DNA from: Trileptium ribeirensis
Taxonomy: Eukaryota > Nematoda > Enoplea > Enoplida > Thoracostomopsidae
Direction: 5' to 3'
Assembly (NCBI GenBank): GCA_030248225.1
Contig: JASANE010016297.1
Location: 27,648-91,647 of the forward strand
Length of the DNA: 64,000 nucleotides
Part shown: in pieces, positions 12,218 to 23,900 of the stretch
How the letters are laid out: every line of letters begins with the position of its first letter
How positions within the stretch are numbered: the stretch's first letter is position 1
Notes under the pieces: generated by a model
Databases searched by the model: none
Told to the model about the DNA's origin: nothing
The model's input: the letters and a program-made list of their open reading frames with translations, nothing else
Program-made: the position numbers and the translations under genes

Positions 12218-12626
12218 GCTGTTCTTCCCCGGCACGGCAGATTTGACCTTGGTCGGGGGGCTATATCACGAAAAAAAATTTCACAAGCTTGACGTCAGTT
12301 TCAGTATCGATGCTTACTCCCAATTTTATCTAATTTTAAAAAAAATTAGCAAATACCAAAGGATCACACTGAAAGAAAACACATATATGTATCACGTGCT
12401 AGAGATACGGCGAACGTTTATAGTGGGACATGTGTTTTGACTTCATTTGGCCAACCCGGTTTGAAGGCCTCTGGCTCCAGCTATGTTAGAGGTACAGAGG
12501 TCGACACCTTATTATGACCGTGGGACATACTATTACTACATCTCACAGCGATATTAAATTTCCTTCCAAAATACTGGTGGGATGGGCCAAAAAGTGCCGC
12601 TGTAGCCCCCCCCCCCGACTAAAATG

Positions 12627-13421
12627 GCATGGTTTCGTGAAATGACCCAGATATATCGTATAATCAGGACATGCAATACGAACAACCATATCATAAAATT
12701 TTAAACATTTATTTAAATTTCAAAAACTAATAACGATTTGAGACATATGCAAACATTTGTTCTTTAATGAGGTGCTTTTTGCACCAATATTTGATGGTAT
12801 AATAATTCACTATGCGTTTTTAGTATCAGTATTTAATTCATAGTGAACGTGAACGCCGTTGTAGTAGTTTCATGTTAGAGTTAACACTAATTTATCCTGA
12901 ATAAAGCGGCAATTCGGATATTTTCCGGTATCTCGCGGATCTTCATGGGTACCAGGGAACTGCTAGTACCCAACTGTAAACCAGAGAAGGGGAGTAGCAA
13001 AGGTTGCCAGCTTGCAAGCTAGGCCCCAACTAGGGTTAAATATCTAATATCGTACAGAAAGTGGAAGTTTATGGCATCCGAAATTGGTTATTTGAATTTA
13101 AAAAAATTTCAGAGAAACAGCTACGTAACCGGATACCATTTGTAAAATCTATCTAATCCCTGAGTTCTAAAGTATAAGATAATTTTTTGTTCAAACTACA
13201 ACATATTGCTCATAACATCGCGCTGCAGATTTTGAAATATTTACTGGTATGCAAGATTAACTGCAAAGTACAGAAATGTATGTATTCCTTTAACAGATGT
13301 AGTTGCTTTTGTGCAACTTAATACTACTTACTACAGTAATTTAGTTCGTTGCGTAGCGTATCTGCTGCTGCTATTGTTATTAACTCGCGTTGTGAGGAGC
13401 ATTAAGAATCCGAGCTGCAGT
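12627..13421. other. no gene seen
   Basis: AT-rich sequence without a supported exon or recognisable repeat. Confidence 0.4.
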
Positions 13422-13490
13422 GTCGCCGTAGCTCAGTGGTTGGTTAGTCAGTGCTACTATAAGGCTCGAGTCCCGCAACAGTTTGGGCGC
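13422..13490 (+). pseudogene. tRNA-like sequence with box A and box B
   Basis: GTCGCCGTAGCTCAGTGG followed by TTGGTTAG gives a strong box A, and GGCTCGAGTCCCGC a strong box B, about 30 bases apart. The anticodon arm is too short and the 3' acceptor strand does not pair with the 5' strand, so it is a deleted tRNA gene or a SINE head. It might still direct RNA polymerase III. Confidence 0.45.
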
Positions 13491-16400
13491 AATGCAAATT
13501 AATTATTAAAGCAATGAGTTAAACCGATCAAAATTAACAGGTCCAGTGTGATTACAAAGTTGGTTATGTTGACACAGACGCCAAGACCACATTTTATCAC
13601 CGCGGCACGTGCACTGAAGGCTTTACTTATTTAAATTTAGACCACACTAAATTAGAACGTTCAGTACCAAAGGTCGGCTTCAGAAATATGGATCCTCCAT
13701 AAATTAACTGAAAATTAAACAAGCAACAATAAATAAAGAGCGTACGTCCGAAAAATACTAAATTTCGACAGATTTTTCAGTTATAACCGACTTCAATAAA
13801 AAAATTCATTAACCTTAACTCGCACCCGTTGCTTCTCTAGCTACAATCCTGCTGCTATCGCTATCGCGCACGCTGATGTTGAATAAGGCTTTTTTAAAAA
13901 CAGGATAAATATTTCCTAGATCAATGTGACAAGCAATGCGGTACAAGTTTAGCTTTTGTGGTTGCGTGATCAAAAGCCACTGTACAATAGCTACCTTAAC
14001 AGTCTCTAATTTCTTGTTTCGTGAACAGTCTTAACGTTCACTGAACTTCGGTTAAGTTATCATCCTTGTCATGCTATACCTGCCTGGTCTTAGAAACACA
14101 CTAGATATTAAAGACACATTCTAAAATAAAAATGTTCACATATTTATCCAAACCTAACTATCCCTGTGCCCGAAAGATAATCACGCTTACCTTAGAAAAC
14201 AGGCGTAACTTTTGTGAGAACCGCTGGTAGACCGACATACGTATTTATTGGCGGCTCCGTACTTTGCTTACTTACGAACTTGCAATGTATTTTAACACCG
14301 AACTAGCATCTAGATCTAAGTATTTTCAACGTTACGGTGGTTCCTACCTATCCAATACCTACCGACAACCATGTGATGGTCAGCCATATCCTGGTTGAAC
14401 AAATGAAATGTATTCGTCTCTTTGGTCTGCGGTAAATACAGCATAAACAAAATTTCACCCCCTAAAGCCAAAACATATAAATATGACGGCAAAAACCTGT
14501 ACGGAAAACTGTATGAAAATATATTTGTAAACAGTGTTATTTCGGTATTCTCGAATCAGGGTTTTATATTTCTCAAACCGTAAAATTTTGTACCTGGTGA
14601 CGAAATACCATGTTAGGATATCCAGATTCTCCCGATGCCGCGAATAATATCCGGATATGAAATCGTACACGAATATCCATGCCCATCACCAATATCTATC
14701 TTTAAGACGTACAGCTAGAAGCGAAGTTCGTGTTAAAACATGATTTCAAGCGCGCAACCTCTGTTCGGTATGGGCGGGATCGTAATTTTCAAATTCACTG
14801 ATATTAGTCAAATTTTCCTATACACCCAAAACCCAATAGTACACTATGTATATCCAACTCACGTTTTGTGTTTATTTTTAAAATCAATTACTATTCCAAT
14901 ATTAAAACAGAATGAATTAATGCCTGAAAACATTACGCACGACATTTCATAAGCATAATGTCATATTGTAAAAATCTATTATGTCCCTTTAAAATTTTAG
15001 AAAATGAAAATACATTCCTGATGGCTGTAAACAGAAGAGATGATTGATAATGTTGTGTTATCACATAATAAATTTAAGCAGATTAACAATTCCACAGGGA
15101 TCAACTAGCAACAGATCACATTGTGATGAGTTATACAACTGAAATTGTCGCGAGGCGTGTGTTTGCACGTCGTTCGTAGCTCGCATCTCGTTAAGAAATA
15201 AAGCAAAAGCTTTACTCGGTTTCCGCGCATTTTCTAAAACAGTTTATTAAAGCTTTCCCGGTTTTTGATAAGAGAGGATCATTACAATGAAATATTGAAA
15301 AAAAATTATTTTCAGGGCTCTAATATGCAGGACCAATGAGAAAATTAATTTTCCCAGTGTATGCTCTAAAAACATTACTCGGCTTGCTTCAGATCCTCAT
15401 GTTCACGACGCAGTTGGCTCGTAGTCAACTGAAATTGACCAGTGATACAGATCAAGAAGGTCATAATGGAAAGGCAATCATACTTACGTGAAGTATCAAA
15501 ACTCGCAAGCAATGATGAAACCGTCCAGGCAACACATAGCGACATGATCCTTTGTCCTTTCAATATTGCGATTTTCTAAGAACAGTTTATATTTGTCGTA
15601 ATAAAAACAAATCCTGATAAACCAAAGAATTATCCATGAAAAATGAACCGCTGTCAGGTGCTTCGGAAATTGAGATTTGCCATATTATGATCAGGCACCT
15701 GGCTGCATGGTCACAGATGGGGCCGAGAAACTCAGCTACTACCCGAGGCGTGACCAAACATGAGCGACCGTCGGCCAATACTCAGTATTAAGGCGTAGCC
15801 GAAATATAGTTTAGAAAGACAAAAGTTTGTGCTTTACATGTTTTCTATTTTTTTCGTAAAATTGGTATATTCTCGGCTATCCCAGATTTTTCCCAGTTCT
15901 CCAGTGATTCCCGGTCTAAGGTACCAAGACTCTAGATAGTGCAGCTGTTTGCTTGTGTCTGTTTCAATAACATGACCCAGCCTTGATTACTGGCTCCAGC
16001 GTGAGTTGATCTGTTATTGCATGAAACACAAGTTAGTTTATTATGAAAGGTAAATATACTTCTAAACTGCTTAACAGCTAAAAATTGATTTCACAGTAGT
16101 CTGACGTAATTTAATATTACTGAATACATAATGTTTACATGCGGTCAAAAGATCATTTGCAAATAGATGACGCATCCATTAGTGTCAACACCAACACAAG
16201 GTATTAATTAAATACAATATATAAGCAAAATCGGTTGCTTGGCATGTCAGATGACGCGCCGTTACTAAGACCATCAATTTCGCTGACTGCAGCGTGCATC
16301 AACAACTTCCTTAATTAAAAGAGAGCGATTTTTATGAGGCAGCCTCAGTACTTGTATCCCAGTACTCACGGCATAACATTTCAAAGAAAACGAGTATACG

Positions 16401-17914
16401 AGTTCGTGGAACATTTCCATTTCCACGAGAATAGGAAAAGGCGGTTTCTCGAGGATAATTTTTTAACATTTAATAGCATTGGAGATAAACATTTCAGTTT
16501 TAATAGTTAAAAGTTAGGCACACGTCACCGTTACGGATAGAACCTTGTACTGTTAGAAAAAGTTTCGTTTTGTAAAATGTTTTCACAACAATTTCTTATA
16601 AACCCATGAACTTCTGTGTTGCTTTGTTGTTGCGCTGACATCAGCAGACTATTCGTGATAACGGCATTGGTGATAGGCACTTAGGATAACGTCATATGGA
16701 ACATGGGACATCTACATATCAATACTTACAATAGCATAATAATAATAATCATACAACACACGGTGTCTTACATCTTAATGGTTAGAAATCCCGGGACTTT
16801 GTCAAAATAAACACTTCAAATTTCGGAGTCTGCTTACTTTATATGCTTACAAGCGGTAGCAAGAAGTTTTACAATGTTTTCCCATTTGCTTCTGACAATG
16901 ACTTTCGCCTGAAATTAATAAATAAACTACTTTAATAATACAATCCGTGATAATATTGTACGTTGAACAACAAAAACACCAAAATAGTAAAAAGGAAAGT
17001 TGTGGTCGAAAATAGAATATTATCAATTTTGCACCATCAGTATTTTACATGCTTAAATGAATTAACATTCCACAGAACTGGTTATCCTCAAACTTAGCGA
17101 ATCCGGTGTAAGTGGTTCGCGCAACGCTTCTGAAACTAATAACATCAACACTTAGTGCAGAACCCATTGCTTTAGGACAAGTAGCAAGCGTGTTTCGTGC
17201 GAGCTGCGAATGACCTTAGAGAGAGCAACAATTTTAGGTGAGGGCACGCCAGAAATCACCGCTAATATTTCGATGTTCGATACATTGTTATAACACTGTT
17301 TGCTCGAGGTTCGCTCGCTGACCTTGGTCGCTCGAAATGACATTTCGGGCACGTATTCTATATCATTGATTATTGACATCTTTAACATTGATTACAAACG
17401 CATCCGGCCTAGTTCAGACCACACGAAATAACACGCACGTAATACCTCGTATTAAACGGCTGACCCATAGACACGGATCGTCTGTTGCATTTCATCCACG
17501 TTGTTTGTGCGAACGTTTGCAAATCTTCTCTTAATTTGTTACAAAATTCTCTGGTACCTCCCAAGTATTTAGACATTCCCATTTCACTCACCAAAACCTT
17601 CCTGCACTAACACCATACGATGCAATATTTCCAAATATAAAAAGAAGTCAATAATGTGCTACAAACTACAGCTATAGTTGCATTGCTAGTCTATTTCTAG
17701 TTTTCTGTGTTCTTGACAATTGATCAACATCATTTCGAAACCTCAAAATAGGCGCAGAACGGAGAGCCACCACACTTTCTACGTTTTGTCCAGATATGCG
17801 AAATACTTACTCGAAATGCGAATGCATATGCGATTATCACGTAATGATATATTGTGGCAGCAACATTAGCACATGAAAAAGAAAAATGTTAGATAAATCA
17901 ATAGTGAGACATAC
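13491..17914. other. no supported gene; possible 3' exons of the minus-strand gene
   Basis: Mostly AT-rich. Minus-strand frames at 17409-17594 and 17152-17388 and near 15375-15780 have partly exon-like borders. One example is an acceptor before LTTSQLRREHEDLKQAE and a stop at about 15375. I could not join their phases to the exon at 18114-18259. They are possible downstream exons only. Confidence 0.3.
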
Positions 17915-17971
17915 CACATGAACAGATGCGGCTAAATCTGTTGAAGAAATTGGTATCTTGGAGTATCGTAT
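17915..17971 (-). CDS. tentative exon of the minus-strand gene
   Basis: Phase 0 at both ends, acceptor CGCACAG and donor GTATGT, 19 codons including KIPISSTDLAASVHV. It follows the 18114-18259 exon (also phase 0). It is short, so chance is a real alternative. Confidence 0.3.
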
Positions 17972-20900
17972 CTGTGCGAAGATTACTACATTGAAAATAG
18001 AGGTCCAGTTATGCAATCATATACCACCTAATAAGTACATACGCCGCACGGCGGCCATGGAAAAGTGTTTTCGGTACTTTGATGCAATTTCTAGTCACTA
18101 AAACCGTACATACTTGTTTGTCCGCCAGCCAAATACTTGCCGCATCCAATAGCGGTTTCCGAACAGAATTTATCGAATCTTTGGCAATTTCGATAACACG
18201 ACAAAATGCTTCACCCCGAACATCTTGCTGACTGTCGTCCAAACGTTCCAGTAATGCCGCTAAAACGAAAATTTCACTATAATTAGCAAAATGTACTTTT
18301 AATGCAAGGGAGAACAATGCATATGATCGAGCGAGGTAGGTCAGTGATCAAACATCGTGGAACAATGAATATATTGCTCATTTTCCAAACCTGTCCAATC
18401 ACTGACAGTTTACAGAAATTTAATTTCTACAATATATAAGAACAGGTGCCCGACAACAAATTCTTACTTTTCTATTTTGTGTTATATCTTGGCTCCCCAT
18501 TCGCTGAAAATTTTCCCAGGGGGCATGAACCGGCGCCCTTCTGATTCGGAACCAGGGGTGCCAGATTTTGCCAGGGGGGCATTTTAACAAAACAAAAGTG
18601 AAAAGAGTTACAATCATATCAGAAACCCTGCCAAAATGGAGAGAAAAAGCTATTTTGAAGGAAATTTTGGAATTTTAATACAAATTTTTAACGAATTATA
18701 ATTTGTGGGTGTTTTAACCAAGTAAAACAAAAAAAATTTGCCAAAGGCGATGAACCGGGAGGAGCCAAATTTTAGCAGAAAGCACGACGCGGGACTCCGT
18801 TTTTGTCAGGGGGCACTTGAAAATGCCAGCCCCAATCCCAACTTCGACAGCCCAATATATACTATTAGCTAGTAGACACTGCGAACAATTATCCAATGAA
18901 TATAAATTCATATGCTTAAGACGTAGACACCACATTTTCATAGATATAACCCAAATTATTATAAATCGCATTTTTGAGCACGAAATGAAATTTAAAAGTC
19001 CGGGCACTCAGCGGTATCAGCCGATTAACGCTAGACGAGGTGAAGAGTACAAATGACTTTTGACAATCTTGGTATGTAAGCCGTCACTACATAAGGTCAC
19101 CAGCTGCCTACATCCAAAAATATTATTTTCAATATAAAAAGTTTATAAATACAATGTTTCAGCTACTTTACACATTTCGCAAAAAGTGTGGCAGGAGATT
19201 CGTGGTTTGTAGTTTGTAGCCGAAGTAAACCTGACCATCGGGTAAGGTTTTTGGTGGTCCGACCCGACACTATCCAACCAACACTCAACCCGACTCCACT
19301 TTATTAAACGTTGTGACGTTGAAACTGCTCGAAAGCACATAAGCAGAAACCAATGTGTATTAAAAAGTTCTAGCATCATTCAAACGCTGAATTTATTTTA
19401 TTAGAATTTGCCAGAAACCAGTCGATTTCTGCTGTCACTGTTTGCTGGTTGACCTCAATTCGCAGCTTCAACATAAACGATCTGCTGTCTTGATCATCCA
19501 TGCTGTTAAAACCTGGAGGGTTTCTGTTCTGGAAGTGTGATGGTCTTTTAAGACACCAACCAACGTAACCGGTGTACACCACTCTTCCTTGTACCGCACT
19601 ACGACGATACATTTTTGGAATGCGAAGGTTTTGCGTTTTGGTTAAAGAATAAAGATTACATGCTGATGAGTTGCATCATATTTTGCAACTGATTAATACA
19701 ACAGCATTACGTGTTAGTAAAGCTTAAGGTGACCTCACCAACAATTTTGTAATTTTGCATAAACATTGTTAAGGAACGGTTTTTGGTCAATTGAAATTCG
19801 GGGTAAAACTGTTCGCGAACACAGCGCTCGCGACGGAAATCTAATCATTTTCTGATCGCAAAAATTCAAGTAAAATTACTCAAATTTTTGAGAACGAAAA
19901 TTTGCCAAATATGAATGAAGCCGTTTTGCTCGCGAACACCGAGAGCTTAACTATAGGATCGATTTGATTGTGACGTTACTTTTGCATTAAATTTATCCTC
20001 GAATACTGAATAATCCAAGTTGATATGATTAGGCATTAGGGAACCGAATTTCTACAAACTGAAACGCCAAAATTCAGTTCGAACACAAGGTATAATTTCT
20101 GCACTTGAATTTGATTTGCCAATTTTCGGTAGCCTGAAATTCAGCCTTTTTCCGTAACAAGGGTTTGGCATTCGATATCGGTTTTTACAAAATAGGATGG
20201 TTGGCGAGGTCACCTTAACCTTATGCGGGATTCGCGTTATAATGTCCTCACCACTTGGAACTTATGTACCCCACACAGTAGCAGGCATACCCTAAAATAC
20301 GTAGGTGTGTAAAAAGTAAAAACATAGTAAAAGGCTGTGCTTTTAAATAAAGTTTCAAATAAATTTCAAACAAAACTAGCCAATAGTTTGGCTTATTTCA
20401 GACGGTGTCAATGAACCGTCGTTGCTTTTTCGTTTTGATGAGGGTTTCCGCCACCCTGTGGGGTCATTTTACATAGGGCCTACCCTGGAAACACCGCATT
20501 GGCAAGCATAAAACACCGAAATACTATATTGCCAAAATGAGGTATCTAGGGGTGTGCCCGACACCCTCATATTTTGTTATATGGTGTGGGTGTCACTGTC
20601 ACCGTCTTTACGGTATAGTCTACACTACACAGGGACAAAAGTTCCAACTGTTGGGGAGATTATAACATGAATCCCGCATTACTCACACATTATTGTTAAG
20701 TATCGTATACATCAAAATCATTCAGTTTCAGCGGCTCGGTGTACAAATCCCGTTGCCGCTAGCGCTGCCGAAACCACAACCATTGCTTGCGACGAATGTG
20801 GCAGCTGAATCCATTACGGTTTTGCAAACATATTTATCGAGAATACAGGCATATTCAGCGGAATATGACCCCGTCCTCGTCCTTAAGCGAGAAATGACTA

Positions 20901-23900
20901 GCAGCCTATCGCAAATGCCAGATAATTCGCTTTTCCACCCATACAACTCAGAGGACTACCTGACGTCATCAAATAAATCAATTCAACAATATTCCTAGTC
21001 TTGAGCTCATCCCCAAAATACAGAACAATGTTCCCGCTCTTTCCAGAGTCGTAAAGGCTGTCTAAACCGCCGTAAAGCATTTTTAATGCCTCGACTGCTT
21101 AGCTTCAAGAGACAAGGTAGCCAACCAACGTAAAGAGACAAGGTTGTCAACCAAAGTACTCTACCGTCTTTGCGATCACAAATGCCAGTTCCGAACGACT
21201 AATTGTATATACAGTAAAATTGGACTATGCTGCTAAACGACATTAATATCTTGCACTCAGCGGTATATAACAAACGTGAAACAGCCTTGAGGCAGCGACA
21301 AAGATCATGAAACTGCATGCCATAGCAACTATTTGAAATGTGGAATATGATATTTTGATAATAAACCATGTGTTAACAATACGCCAAACATCCCCAGTAC
21401 AAACGACAGAGATTTAGCACCAAATTAACTTGGGCCAAACTCATTTGGCATTGGTCGATTTAAAGCGACTTCTCTCTCACAAAGCTGATCAAATGCGTGA
21501 GTACACTTTAGGCTGAGCTGTCCGTTTGTCAAATCAGTTCGCATCGCCAATAACGCTGATTATCGCATCGCTAATAATATTGTATTACGTAGACGTTGTA
21601 CATTTATTTAGGCGCAGTTCCATAATCAAATTCGAAGAACAATGATAGGTTTATTTTGACAACGAATGTATAGCCAAGTTGAATAGCGTAGAATAATTTG
21701 CTATAAACATGTCGCTCTCATAGGATACATAACGGCAACTGTATGTCTCATCAACTTATAGAGCAGTTCGGCAAAGGCATTAACATGTATACATTGACTG
21801 AAAAGTATTGCTATACAACAGTGCTTCGGTCATATATCTGTGATGTAACACTTCACTAAGTAACACACCTTACTGTGCTGTCAATTCTACAAACGACGTT
21901 AGAATAAATGTTCTAAATACATTGAAAAACAATTGAATGGTTTTTGTATTTCTAGACTTTTTGCACAACGAGATTCCCGATCCCATAAAAGCACTAAATA
22001 AATTTTACAGCAACTTCGGAATACTAATGCATCAGTAGACTTAAGATGACCCCACCAACAATCCTATTTAGCAACAACCGATATTGAATCGAAAAGACGA
22101 GTTTCAGAAACAACGCTGAATTTCATGTGGTTTTTCGCTAACGTAAAATTGGCAAAATCGAATCCAAATGCCAAAATAATACCTTCTGTTCGACCAGAAT
22201 TTCAGCGTTTTCAATTTGCAGAAATTCGGTTCCTAATGCCTCATCATTTAAATTTGTATTCAGTGTTTGCCAACAAAATTACTACAAAAGTGACGTCACA
22301 AGCATATCGATCTTATAGTAAAGCTTTTGATGTTCGCGAAGAAAACCGGTTAAACTTAAATTCAACAAATTGTCGTTGTCAAAAGTTTGGGGTCAATTTT
22401 ACTTACATTTTCGCGAACATAAAATGGCTAAATTACAATCGCGAACAGTGTATTCCTGAACAGGTTTACCCCGAATTTTAATTGACCAAACAGCGTTCTG
22501 TAATAATTTTCATGCAAAATTACAAAATAGGATGATTGATGGGGTCAACTTAAGTTTACTAGCCTATAGTTACTCATCCAATGTTGTGTACACATCTCAA
22601 AACACAAAAACACCAAACCTATATTCATCTCCACCGGCTAAACACACTTTTGTTAAAGCTTACCTAATACACTAAAGGCGAAATGCGAGTGTAACCGCAA
22701 TCCATACGTTTTTTGAATGCAAGCCAATCGGACCTCATGCGACTTGTCTGAATACCTAAAATACGCCACCTGCATAAAACCTGAGGCATTCCTAAATCCG
22801 TAAGGTCGGTTCGGATCTACATTAAAATTCAGACAAAGTCTAGTACAATTCGAAAACGATTTTTCGATACGTCATAGTAAATTTATATCCATGAAGATAA
22901 ACACATGTAAAATACATTTTTGGCTGATGCAAGCACAGATCCGTACAAGTGGTTTCAGCACGTTTAATTACCATATGTCAGAATAGGTACACCCGCAGGA
23001 ATCCCTCAGGGTAGAAGCCGCGTCCTTATCTAAGCATATCTCGGATTTGCGAGAAGTTACACTGTGGCTGCATATACATATTTAAGATAATATACGTAAC
23101 GTGTTTTGTTTCGTTTTATGTATTAGTGTGACCTTTGTTTGGAGTCAGAGTATATACTGCGGGGTATGTAGCTCGTATATATAAAGCAATGGTTTACTGC
23201 GACGTGTTTTGGTTTCTACATATACGTAAAATATCAAGTAGTCATAATAGGCAACTATAATGGAAGAAGTTCGCGAACTATTGCACCTCCAGCACATTCT
23301 CCAAGCGTCCAGACGGCCAAATCAGTTACGTAGTACCGGAAATCAAGATACAGATGACCAGGAAAAAGAGGATCTTTGAAGACCAGTATTAATGGCTCTG
23401 TTACTACGGTGCAAGCAAAAGCCGGTAATATTCAATGTAGCAGAAAACTATATTCGTAAGCAATATTCCGCACTACTAAAATACTGTTGTATACGACGAT
23501 GACAAAGTTCTTTTGGCAATTTCAAATTGCATTCAAATCGGCAATCTTTACATAGCGGTCGATAAACATTTGTACTCGTGTAAAGTTCAGAAAGCATACG
23601 AAAATTCACGAATATATATTAGGCTTGAGAGATAATGCTTTGTGCAAGAACAATGTAAAATTGATGCATAGCTAATTGTAAATTTTCAGTTTACATGTAT
23701 CTTGCACCACTATGGAAGACGGTATTTTCAAGCAACTACAGATTTAGCAGTCTCAAAAATACGTTTCTCGACGGTGTTAGAAAAAATACAGTCTCGAGAG
23801 ACCCTAAAGAGTGTAAAGACAATTAACTATTGGATTTACCTTGAAAAATAAGTTAAATTTGAAATTTTATTGGTTTAATTTGTAAGCTGCATTCATCATG

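Larger units (their letters stand above)
10214..12244. mobile_element. DNA transposon with 37-bp TIRs and ATTT target duplication
   Basis: The left end starts CTGCCGTGCCGGGGAAGAAC at 10218. The right end is its inverse, ending at 12240. The match runs 37 bases with one difference. The flanks are ATTT on both sides (10214-10217, 12241-12244), which gives a 4-bp target duplication and a 2023-bp element. Inside each end are many GTATGTCC or GGACATAC sites, several as palindromic pairs. The single gene is on the minus strand in the centre. The superfamily is not certain from sight. Confidence 0.8.
10021..12620. mobile_element. possible outer element with G-run inverted ends
   Basis: The left end (GGTCGGGGGAGGGGCTACA, then TTTTTGGCAC) and the right end (GTGCC then TGTAGCCCCC in inverted sense, AGTCGGGGG end) face each other. 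They enclose the transposon at 10218-12240. I infer an outer element into which the inner transposon inserted. No target duplication of the outer element is clear. Confidence 0.35.

Noticed and set aside
17152..17594. Two minus-strand frames considered as exons of the unidentified gene
   Set aside because: Acceptors and phases could not be joined to the 18114-18259 exon; kept only as a remark.
22125..22481. 118-residue open frame
   Set aside because: Lies wholly inside TTAA MITE copy B, which is non-coding; copy A has no equivalent frame.
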